A stretch of 64,000 bases of DNA from Owenia fusiformis (taxonomy: Eukaryota; Annelida; Polychaeta; Sabellida; Oweniidae), in NCBI GenBank assembly GCA_903813345.2, contig CAIIXF020000003.1, positions 34,769,000-34,832,999 on the forward strand, read 5' to 3'. Position 1 is the stretch's first letter; each line of letters begins with the position of its first letter. The position numbers and the translations under genes are program-made. This document shows positions 1 to 12,400 of this stretch, piece by piece. The notes below the pieces were generated by a model, which saw nothing but the letters and a program-made list of their open reading frames with translations, had not been told where the DNA came from and did not search any database.

Positions 1-366
1 TACATTAGGGTAATACTTCCCCAATATATACAATATATATATAAGTTTGTGATATATTCCAGGCTCTACCAAACACTACCTGATTGTGGTCCTATATTAT
101 ACATTTGGGTAATACTTCCCCAATATATATAAGTTTGTGATATATTCCAGGCTCTACCAAACACTACCTGATTGTGGTCCTATATTATACATTTGGGTAA
201 TACTTCCCCAATATATATAAGTTTGTGATATATTCCAGGCTCTACCAAACACTACCTGATTATGGTCCTATATTATACATTTGGGTAATACTTCCCCAAT
301 ATATACAATATATATAAGTTTGTGATATATTCCAGGCTCTACCAAACACTATCTGATTGTGGTCCT
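1..366 (+). repeat. 88-bp tandem repeat containing the exon 1 acceptor
   Basis: About four units (periods 99, 88 and 88 bp, the first longer by a few ta dinucleotides). Each holds TACATTTGGGTAATACTTCC, an AT-rich tract, ATATATTCCAG and the first 31 bases of exon 1. The last unit runs into the real exon. Decoy copies read a TAA stop after the copied exon bases (GGG TAA), so upstream acceptor use would truncate. The array may continue before the window. Confidence 0.93.
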
Positions 367-458
367 GAGCTTCAGTGTCATTGCAGTTGTGGCTCAAATA
401 TGTTTCCAAATCTACTTGGGTGCAGGGATGTCTCCTTATGGATCAGAGTTCACAAACT
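336..458 (+). CDS. Piezo: Piezo exon 1 of window: N-terminal transmembrane segment
   Basis: Acceptor attccag at 329-335, donor ACT|GTAAGT at 459. The first two bases complete a codon from an upstream exon outside the window. It reads STKHYLIVVLSFSVIAVVAQ, then a hydrophobic stretch ending GSEFTN, matching the early helix before the conserved Cys of PIEZO1. It ends in phase 1 (T plus GT gives Cys with exon 2). The first 31 bases are copied in the upstream 88-bp tandem repeat. Confidence 0.85.
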
Positions 459-3400
459 GTAAGTTCTAGTATGTTTAGTAAAATATCATTCCAGGGATGT
501 ATCTAGTACTGTTCTAGAAAGCATTTATGTATTATTACCTGTCATTGATGTGGCAAGATAAGCCATTATACATTGACACCATTAAAATCACAACAGTCTG
601 CAAAGATCATCCTCAAGAGACTATGATACATACATTTTCTGTTAATACTTCAGCTTGAAAACCTTTTCATATTATGTTTTTGGTACACTCATATATTTGA
701 GGAATGTTTTCCAAACATATGTTCTAACATGACTTTATTCACGTCTTCTATAAACTGTGAACAAAGTCATTATTTCATCAAGTATTTATTTGTCAGTACA
801 ATACCTGGCTTTCATGTTCGAATCCTAATAGAGACCTCAGATCAGGTATTTATATCAGTAATTGGGCTAGCCACGAAAGCTTTCAAACCCTGAGGTACAG
901 AAATCTTTTGTGGCCAGCCCTGTCAGTATTCATTCTTGGACTTAATACTTAATAAGGTTGGTATTAGTCTTTTGGTTGAAGAAGGTTTTAATGATACATT
1001 TATAGAAGTATGTGTTGACCATTCATTCATGACATTACCATGAATGAAATTTTGTACAAAATTAACTCATTCAAGTCCTTTCTCTTTTAGGTTCTACAAA
1101 GGAACAAATCGCAAGAGAAGTTGGGTTCCAGCGTTACGACACAGCATCTCTTGTCAATATATTCCGCCTGGTTACACCTGATGTTGGCATGCTGATTATT
1201 TCCGCCATTGTATTTGGCATCTCTAAGGGGCTCCTCCCACAACAAGAGAGCCAATCAGAACTCCCAACAATAAGCCGTCAACCCTCAACGAGCAGAAGCC
1301 ACACCATCCTTGGTTACCTGGGAGAATTTTTAATGGTGCTTTTCCTGGCAGCATCTGGGATCGCACTGCCATCTATTCTTAATGGAATTTATTTTTTAAC
1401 ATTCCTTGGTATAGCCACCTGGTGGTCATTTTATAGATCACTAGGACGTGTGTTTGCATACCTGCGCTGTATTCTTCTGGTGTATACTGGACTGCATATG
1501 ACAGTGCTCTATCTCTCACAGTTCCAGACATTCCAACAGAAGGTTCCATATGAAAACCTGTTTGCAAGGTATAATACTGAATATATTGTTTGTAACAGTA
1601 CTTTGTCCATGCTGTCACCCATGATTGGTATTTTACCACATTTTTACAAATCAGTTAAACAAGGAATGATTTCTGGGAGAGCAATGGTGAGCTGAGATCC
1701 AGAAAGGTTTTTTATCAACAACAATTCCGCCATCTTTTTGACAATTATGTAATTTGAGAAATTTCATTAGCAGGAGCAAGTCCTTTATTTGAAGAATCAA
1801 CACTTTTGATAAAGATATGATTGATCAAAATCAAAGCTCTCAGATATTAAAGAGTGACAAATGGGTGATAACTATAACTACCTCAATTATAAATTGCCTT
1901 AAAGATATTTTGAACTCATTTTCATCTTGTTTTCAGAATATTTGGAGTAAGTCCTATAATACAGACAAATTGCGACAGGCCTTGGGAGATAAACTTCCAT
2001 CCAAATGTGAACTGGCCGCACTTTGCCAATCTTGGAGTCATCCTGGTTCTTTACTACATCCTGGCATTTGAGACACGTCGCTGGTGTCACAAACCAGTAA
2101 GTCATCTTGTCAAATTTTTAGATATTTAAATGTTGTGAAAAAGTTGTTAGTTGATATTATTTTGGAACATTGTTGTTTATTTTTACATTCAAAAAGAATA
2201 CAGGTTTAACCCTAAAAATCATACATACATTCTATTAATTTTAACTAATTGTCAAATATATTTCCAACATATCGATATGCTATTTGGTATTACTTGGTTC
2301 AAATTGTTATCCCATCGAACGAAGTTTGGAGGGATATAGGGAACTCCTCCGTCCGTAAAATTCAAGATTGAACCGGGAGAAGAACAAAATATTATACCAA
2401 GGATTCATCTTACAATTAAAATGCATAAACAGCCAATTAAATTTAGATATATCATTGGCTCAAAGAAAAGTTCTGTAAAACCAGCTGCCAAAAAACTGAC
2501 CAAAATTCTTAAACTAGTGCAATATACTAACAAAAGATACTGTGAGAAGATTAAGGATTATACAGGTGCCAATAGGATGTGGATCAGTGACAATAACCAA
2601 AATATGTTAGATAACATTAAAAGTGTAAATTTAAGGAACGGGGCAAGAAACATAGCCTCGTATGATTTCTCTACACTATACACAAAGATTAATCTAACTG
2701 ACATAAAGGAAAAACTGAAATGGGTGATAGATAAAGCCTTCAGAGGAGGAACTAACCAAAAGATAACAGTAGGTGGAGATGAAGCCAAATGGGGTGGAAA
2801 GGCGGATAATAAAAAGGCATATACCAAAGGAGAGTGCAATGATCTAGTGGATTTCATCGTGGATACAGCCTACTTTAAAGCAGGGAAATCAATTCTAAGA
2901 CAGAAAATTGGAATACCGATGGGAATCGATCCGGCGCCATATATGGCAAACCTATACTTATACAGTTATGAATTTCAAGCCATTGAGAAAATGTATAGGG
3001 AAGACTACTCCAAAGTACTAAAATATGCTAAAACTACAAGATTCATCGATGATTTATGTACTATAAACAACGACGGAGAAATGGAGACTGATATGAAGAA
3101 CATCTATCCTGAAGAACTAGTGTTAAACAAGGAAAATGAGAAGGATACAGAAACAACTTTTCTGGACATACAAATGAAAATAGTAAATAAACAAATCACT
3201 ACAAAACTATACGACAAAAGGGAAAACTTCAATTTCCAAATAGTCTCATATCCTGATCTATCTGGAAATATTCCTAGAAACCAATCTTATGGAATATTTA
3301 TATCACAAATAATAAGGATTTCAAGAATCTGCAGTCAACTGGAAGATGCAACAAACAGAGTTACCAGCCTGGGAAATAAACTACAATGTCAAGGCTACAG

Positions 3401-6400
3401 GAGCAACATACTAAATTCGTATACTAAGAAAGCTATAACAAGAAATAAATGGATATGTACTAAATACAATATGCAGGAGAATATCATCATGAAAGACTGG
3501 AAAATTAATGAGAGAAGAGAACATTAACAAATGAATATGAAACAGTATCTTCTCCGCAAAGAGGGTAAACTAAGATGACAAATCAGCATAAGACCAACAG
3601 TAAGGGGAAGGGGAGAGTTTTCCGGCCGGATCAAAACGTTTAACCCACCTATGCGCAGTCTCAAGTCTGTGGACCCTGAAGAAAGATAAGTAACATCGCA
3701 ATCAAATCAAGACAATGAAAGAAGAAAATGAATGAAGAAACCAATGCAGCAACAACAAATGACGTCCGTTTTGTGATATTAGTAGGGGCCAGTGAGATAC
3801 CTAAGGTAAACCTCCTCACTTATAAATTTCACAGTATTGTGTTAAACACATAAGCAGCTAAGAGTTCGCATTCAAAGAAAAGAAGAAACTAGAAGAAGTA
3901 TTAGAAGAAGTGGTGAGAAGTAAAGAAGAAGAAATAGGAAATAAATTATATATCAAAAGCCGCTATAGGCGTAATGGTTCAAACAAGAAGTCAAAAAGCA
4001 GCTGGGGAGCAGCCCTCCCCAATTGTAGCCTCCCCTAGTGTCAAACCAAACTCTAGGAGAAGTAAATGTCTTCGACAGGCTAAAGCTGATGTTGTAGCCC
4101 CCAATAAGGATAACGGAGGTAATTCTGAGGATACAGCAGGAGACTCTACTTCGAATAATCCTGGTAATTTGTCAAAGAAATGCGACAAAAGAGGATGTAA
4201 ACTGTGTAAGTCATATAAAGAAGGAAAATATATTATAGCTAATAACACTGGTAAACAGTATAAAATCAGGACAAACGACCTAAATGAAGTGTCCTGTGAA
4301 ACAAAAAATGTGATCTACTTGGCTACATGTACATCATGCGGAATTCAGTATGTTGGACAAACGGGCCAGACTGTTAAAGCAAGATTCAATGACCACAGAA
4401 GTAGGATTAAAAACAACAAAGGAACAAACAGTATGATCTTTGCGAATCACTTCAATGAAGGCCCATGTAAAGATTCAGAATATAATGTACAAATAATTGA
4501 AAGAGTTCCAATAGAGGATAAGAAAATTAGCAAACTAAGTAAAAAATATGAAATCAAAAAGGCAGCAGACCAAAAACAAAGAGAGGACAAGGAGTCATAC
4601 TGGATAAAGAAATTCCAATGTGTACACCCATACGGATTAAACAACAGACTGGAGAAAAATCTTCAGCAAAGAACAAAAGATGATGTAATATACAACGACT
4701 TTGATAACAAACGGAAGAAGAAAAACAAAAGGCCAAAGGGAAACCACCGTAAAGAAAAGGCATTAAAAGCCAATGACGTATTTGAAACTTTAGTGGAACA
4801 AAGCAATGGAAATGTACTGGCAGGTATGAAAACAATCTTGAGATTAGTCCCACAAATGAAGAAGACAGAATTGAAAAAACTTGGAATGATAAATATAGAA
4901 GATAATGATAGACTACACACACGACTTAAAATTACTCTGGAGGACAGAATCCAATCAAAACTTAGGAAAAACAATGAACTAAAGACCAAGAATAGGAAAA
5001 AGAAACCAACAAAATTCTGTAAAATACTATTTGAAAACAAAGCAGTAGAAGTAATCAACATTGCAAATATCTTAAGAGATGAAGAAGTGATCAAGACAAT
5101 ACCTTCAAGTATCAAAAATAAGGAACCACCAGGAATTGTCTATATATACACAAAGCCAATAAGGAATAAATTGTTCAACTATAGTGAGATTACAGAAAGT
5201 ATCGACGAAGGCAACAATACAGGAGAATGTGATTGTAATACATCTGAATTTAAGGATGAAGACCATGGTCACGTCATAACAGGAAATCTGAAGATTATAC
5301 AAAATTCAAAATTGAGAAAGCTATTTAGTAAAGGTCCTGGCTATAGAGAAAAACGAAATATTAACTTCAGGAAAGCAAAAGAAGAAATAAAGAAAGGAAT
5401 AGATGAATATGCAATAAGTTGGACAAAAAATGAAAAAGTTTCAAAAGTATACTTAAATGAATGGAAAAATACTGTAATGGAAAAGGTTAAACAAAAGATT
5501 GAGTTACTTCAAAATACAAAATTTAGACATATTAAAAATCCAAAGCAGACACTAAAGGACCATAATGCTATGGAAGAACTCAATCAACTCAAGGAAAAAT
5601 ATGCCATTGTACCTATTGATAAGGCAGCAAATAATATTGGGTTTATGTGCAAACAATACTACATAAAGAAGATTAAAGAGGAAATTGGGAGTGACACCTA
5701 TCAAAGGATAGAAGATAAAGGAGAAGAAGATATAGTGGAGGAAATCAAAGAGACAATGAAAACAAAATTCAAGATTGAACCGGGAGAAGAACAAAATATT
5801 ATACCAAGGATTCATCTTACAATTAAAATGCATAAACAGCCAATTAAATTTAGATATATCATTGGCTCAAAGAAAAGTTCTGTAAAACCAGCTGCCAAAA
5901 AACTGACCAAAATTCTTAAACTAGTGCAATATACTAACAAAAGATACTGTGAGAAGATTAAGGATTATACAGGTGCCAATAGGATGTGGATCAGTGACAA
6001 TAACCAAAATATGTTAGATAACATTAAAAGTGTAAATTTAAGGAACGGGGCAAGAAACATAGCCTCGTATGATTTCTCTACACTATACACAAAGATTAAT
6101 CTAACTGACATAAAGGAAAAACTGAAATGGGTGATAGATAAAGCCTTCAGAGGAGGAACTAACCAAAAGATAACAGTAGGTGGAGATGAAGCCAAATGGG
6201 GTGGAAAGGCGGATAATAAAAAGGCATATACCAAAGGAGAGTGCAATGATCTAGTGGATTTCATCGTGGATACAGCCTACTTTAAAGCAGGGAAATCAAT
6301 TCTAAGACAGAAAATTGGAATACCGATGGGAATCGATCCGGCGCCATATATGGCAAACCTATACTTATACAGTTATGAATTTCAAGCCATTGAGAAAATG

Positions 6401-9400
6401 TATAGGGAAGACTACTCCAAAGTACTAAAATATGCTAAAACTACAAGATTCATCGATGATTTATGTACTATAAACAACGACGGAGAAATGGAGACTGATA
6501 TGAAGAACATCTATCCTGAAGAACTAGTGTTAAACAAGGAAAATGAGAAGGATACAGAAACAACTTTTCTGGACATACAAATGAAAATAGTAAATAAACA
6601 AATCACTACAAAACTATACGACAAAAGGGAAAACTTCAATTTCAAATAGTCTCATATCCTGATCTATCTGGAAATATTCCTAGAAACCAATCTTATGGAA
6701 TATTTATATCACAAATAATAAGGATTTCAAGAATCTGCAGTCAACTGGAAGATGCAACAAACAGAGTTACCAGCCTGGGAAATAAACTACAATGTCAAGG
6801 CTACAGGAGCAACATACTAAATTCGTATACTAAGAAAGCTATAACAAGAAATAAATGGATATGTACTAAATACAATATGCAGGAGAATATCATCATGAAA
6901 GACTGGAAAATTAATGAGAGAAGAGAACATTAACAAATGAATATGAAACAGTATCTTCTCCGCAAAGAGGGTAAACTAAGATGACAAATCAGCATAAGAC
7001 CAACAGTAAGGGGAAGGGGAGAGTTTTCCGGCCGGATCAAAACGTTTAACCCACCTATGCGCAGTCTCAAGTCTGTGGACCCTGAAGAAAGATAAGTAAC
7101 ATCGCAATCAAATCAAGACAATGAAAGAAGAAAATGAATGAAGAAACCAATGCAGCAACAACAAATGACGTCCGTACGTCTGTCCGTCTGTCCACCCATC
7201 CGGGCAATAACTCAAATACCATTGGCTCGATTTTGTTCATATTTTGTACACATATACCTTATGGGGATAGAAATTCTGCTTGAAAGCTGATTTTCAAAAT
7301 GGCCGCTTATTTAAAAATGGCGGCCATTTTAGTGCCGATTTTACAGTAATTTAGGTACAATATGTAAAACTGTAATAGCAATACTTGTATGTTTTAAATG
7401 TAAAAAAATTATATAGGACATTAATAAAGCTAGAAATGCAGGTATTAAAGAATTACATGGCAGCCATCTTGAAAAATAGCGGCCTTTACTCGCTATTTTA
7501 CGATTTTTGCTGTAACTCAAAAAGTAGTGGAGCGATTTTGTTCATATTTGGTATGTGAATACTATAAGCATGTCACACTGTCTAATGACACTTTTGGTAG
7601 AAGGCGGCCATTTTTCACCATTTTGAAAGGTAGACTTTTGGTAGAAGGTGGCCATTTTGAAAAATGGCCGCCATTTTTTCTATATACTTTGTTTGTAAAA
7701 ATGCCAGCCATGGCTGTTCGATGGGATTTGCTACGCTTTGGCGTTGCTGTTGTCTAGTTTGATTACTCCTAGTTTTATATGTAGGTGGAAATATCGATTT
7801 CATACTCTTTGTTGGAATTGGCACATGAGGTGTTACAGGTATACACGCACAGTAAGCGTGTGCTCTAACACACATACAATAAGCGTGTGGTCTGATATGC
7901 CATTAATCAGTGTGCCAAATTCAATGCCAAGTTTTTAGCATGTGACCGTTTACCACTACCTGGAATTATCTCAATAAATACATATTAATAAACAAATAGT
8001 TACAGCAGTTTGTAACTGTTTAATCAAACACAACATTCAAGTTTACTTTTTGGGAATTTGGAATTAATTAATGCATTTTGTAGCTTTTTATGTGGAAAAT
8101 TATAATTTTATTGTTTATGTATTATTGCATTTATGATTGCTTTGCATGTATTCTGCTTAATTGCATTTCAGATGAACTTTGTGCATGTCAAGCAAAGTTC
8201 TCGCTATGTGTACAAGGGGCCCTGTGATGAAGTGTCGTCTGCTTCTCTAAGCCAGAATGAGGCAGGCTCTATGACTGTGGTGTGTTGGCACAAACATTTG
8301 TGTTTTTGGCTATGCAATTTCGACATCTTGTTTTTATAATATTTGTAGACCTTATATAGAGTAGAATGGTTTTCAGGCCTGAATAGATGGAATTGTTGGA
8401 TTCTATCATACTTAAACCAATTCATGAAACATTTGTTTACAGTATTCATGTACTGAAATAATTCTTGTCAGCTGTTATCAGCAAGATTATTTGACTTATA
8501 TATTTTAATTCCCCACAGTGGCGATGCACTGTGTAATAGGTAATGCGATTTCAATATGAAGAAAAGAACAAAAAGGCTCATAGCCCAAATTACATGGCCG
8601 CATGTTTTCAACAAAAAAAGCTCATTCAAGTGCACTCACACTCACATAATTCTTTTGAAAGACATCTCAGTTTATTGCAATTGAGTTCCTGTTGCGCACT
8701 AGCAACAAGCAAGCATGGTTGACACGCGGGGAGCTGACATAGGTTGCCACAGCGTAATTAGCGGTTTAAGTGTGCTTGGATTAACTGCTTTTGTTGAAAA
8801 CATGTGAGCATGTAATTTTTTTTAACACATGGGCTCATTGTTCTTTTTCGTGTTACATAGGGGGAATACTTATATATTATGCGCTTGTCAACTGGCAGTT
8901 CAAAAACAATCCCCAAGACTACCTCAAATCACCAGATAATTCATTCTACTTGACTCACCTTAATGAGTCAATTTTTTATTGAAGTTTGACCATTTGAAAT
9001 AACTTTCCAAGGGGTGACACCATGTCTTGTCACTAGTGACTTATTGTCTAGTGACTATTTATTTATTCTAATACAATTTTAACAAATGCACATCATGTTA
9101 GAATCAGCAGTTGCACCATTTTATAGAATGTTAATTTGTATGAATAATACTAATAGTTGCACCATTTTATAGAATGTTAATTTGTATGAATGATACTAAT
9201 AGTTGCACCATTTTATAGAATGTTAATTTGTATGAATGATACTAATAGTTGCACCATTTTATAGAATGTTAATTTGTATGAATGATACTAATAGTTGCAC
9301 CATTTTATAGAATGTTAATTAGTATGAATGATACTAATAGTTGCACCATTTTATAGAATGTTAATTAGTATGAATAATACTAATATGAGTTGAATGTGAA

Positions 9401-12400
9401 TTGTTTTGCAGACATCTGATTAATGAAGGTTTTTTCTGTTTCCAGACTATAACATAGTAATTCCTTGCACTGTAATTTTAGATTTTTATCAAATAATTCT
9501 TGCATGTAGAAACCTGTCAAAAATGGGTCAAGCTAATAGGATGCTGTATTGCTCAATTTAGAAATGGTAGTTGTTGCTAAGCAAAGCTTTTCTTGGAAGG
9601 TTAAGCATAATCTTTGCGTCAGTTTCAGTTTTTTCTCTACTAATAGTTTGAGTATGAAATTTTAGTTGATATTTGATAGCAACATTGAATGAAAAGCTTA
9701 AACATGTGCATTCCATGTAATCATTTCATGTCATATACAGAGAGTTTATTCATAACATCCTCAGATTCATGCATGTCCATTTTAAAGTCCCTGTGCATAA
9801 TACTTCTATTTACATATTCACAGACAGTGAGCATTTTTAAAAATTGATTTACCAATGATCCATTTTGTCATATACAGCATGGTTACATGTTTATATATCA
9901 TTATGAGCATTTGAATTTTCAACATAGTACACAACCTAGCATCATTCAGTCTAGCTTCAAGCCCTAAATGGTTGCCAATTAAACAGTGCTTTAAGGAAGG
10001 CTCTCATCCCCACCCCCTTAAAACGTAGTTCTTTAAATTTTGAAAATCTGGACAGAGAATTGAAATAAAAAAAAGTAAAACTTGCCAAATATATGACAGA
10101 GATTTTTATAAGAATGATGGTTAGCATTACAGTGTCACTTTACAATATCTTTGAATGCAGTAAAGCTCAGATTTTATGAAATTTCAAAACATTGATTTTG
10201 TTGGATAAAATTTTTTTCAGTATTGAAACCCCTGCCCCAAAACTTCATTAGTTAAGTTTCTAAACAGACATTGATCTTTTGATGCCTCCCCTTAGCTTGG
10301 CTGTTTTGTGAAAAGCATACTTGTCAACCTAAAATGATACAATTTTGCTGTATAAAAAATTATGGGAGATTTGCATTAAAATGTTAAGTTGGCAAGTCTA
10401 TATAGATCCCTTTATCAGCCCATATTCCCATGTAGCATTCCATTATCTGCATCTACATTAAACTAGGTTGCCATGGTTTTTCTATGGATGAAGTATATTT
10501 GGTGAAAACTGTACATTTGTATTCCCTTGCTACCCTATGGTTATAGTACATCTAACCAACATTTCTGTTGTATAAGGTGTCAAGGTTCGAGAAGTATATA
10601 TAATGTCATGCTTGTTTTCCCCATCACGAGAATAAAACAGTACTAGAAGATATTTTTGATCCCACCGAAAGAAGTTCCAGGGAAATAAATGGAGAGATGT
10701 CTGTCTATTTGTCCAATCATGTGTCAGGGCGATAACTCAAATACTGGTTGATGGATTTGGTTCAAATTTCATAGGATTTTGTTCAAATTTTATAGGCTTA
10801 TGCCTGATGGGCATAGAACCTCTGCTCGAGAAGAACTTTTCAATATGGCCACTCAATTCAAAATGGCTGCCATTTTTATAAAATAGTAATTGAGGGATTT
10901 GATTCAAATTTTATATCCCGATACCTAAAGGCAAATGAGCTTTGCTGGAGATGAGATTTTCAAGATGGCTGCTGAATTTTAAAATGGTGGCCTTTTTCTT
11001 ACAAATATGTAATCCTTGATATCTCAAGTCCCAGTGGATGGATTTGGTTCAAATTTTGTATGCTCTTGCACAGGAGTTCTTGCCAAGAAGGAATTTTAAA
11101 GATGGCAGTCGAGTTTCAAAGTGGCCACCATTCTTTGACAGAATGTAATTTTTGATAACTCAACTAGTTGATGGATTTGGTTCAAATTTTGTATGCTGAT
11201 GCCTTGAGATAAAGGATGGTTACTGAATTTCAAAATTTTATGGTGAAGTGGTGACATATTGTTATCTCTGGTTTTTACGGCTGTTGAAAGTTGGCGATCA
11301 GCGTTTGGCATCTGTAACAAATTCTTACAACTTCCAATAACTTTACAAATACTGTTTAGACTGACTTCAATCTTTTTCAAAATCATCCACAAGTTTTCAG
11401 AACTTGGAATATGACTTAATATTTCAGATTTGACCTTCAATGACCTTTTCAAGCTCAAAGAGAGTTAAATCAGTATTTTTTCGACTTGCTTCAAATTGAC
11501 CAATTTTTCATCTACAAGTTATCAGAAGTTCAAATCTGACTTAAGATTTCAGATTTTACCTTCAATGACCTTCTAATGGTCAAAAAAGGCCAAAAAGATA
11601 TTTTTCAACTTGCTACAAATTGACCAATCTTTTTTCAAAATCAACTAGTTCTCAGAAATTCAAATCAAACTTAATATTGAACTCATAATATTGTGAGCAA
11701 CTAGGTGGTGACATTTTGTCATGTAAATGCCTTCTTGTAAAATTTTGTTCAGCGTTTGGTGGTATTTGCTACCCCGTGTAGTTGCTGTTTTCTATAATTG
11801 TATTTTTGGTTTTTAATCGCAATATAATTTTGTTTCAATTACATAAATAAAAATTACCCTTTGAGATATAGTGATAGACGTTTTTTGTGAATTATATTTA
11901 AAGACAAATCATGACATTTTATATACAACCTACAAGATCATGTACAGGGTGTCAAAAAACAACGGTACCCCCCTCTACATAAAGTACTTAATGTTACATG
12001 GTGTGTCATATCTCATTTTAAAGACAATTTAATTCTGGAGTTACCTGAGAAATTTCAGCTTTATATCTTATAATGTTACAGATTTACAGCTGATTCTTAG
12101 TAGTTGGTATGACTACCAGTTGCTGCTTGAAAACAGCTTATCTGGAAGGATATGATTTCAATGAAAATTCAGATAAATGTGTAGCATTGCATAATCCTCT
12201 AAGCACTCTCCTCACATTCTTCAGAAATACATCCCCACTGTATCTTTTTTAAAGAGACTCTTCGTCCATCAGTTCCTATACCATGTTTTTCAGAACTGAA
12301 CCCATCTGCCATTGTAGTTGAAATCTGGGCTAATTCTTTCATATTCCACTTTCTTAAGATTTGATCTTTAACCAGTAACAGAGCAGCAAACAAAGTAGCA

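Noticed and set aside
1569-1695. Extension of Piezo exon 2 to the stop at 1695
   Set aside because: The donor at 1569 joins in phase to exon 3, which continues the conserved Piezo sequence.
3974-6649. Selenocysteine codons in the Penelope-like protein
   Set aside because: The frame contains no internal TGA before its end, so there is nothing to recode.
3770-7175. Hammerhead ribozyme in the Penelope-like element
   Set aside because: I searched for the CTGATGA...GAAA core on both strands of the ends and found none. The N-terminal-nuclease clade is reported to lack canonical ones.
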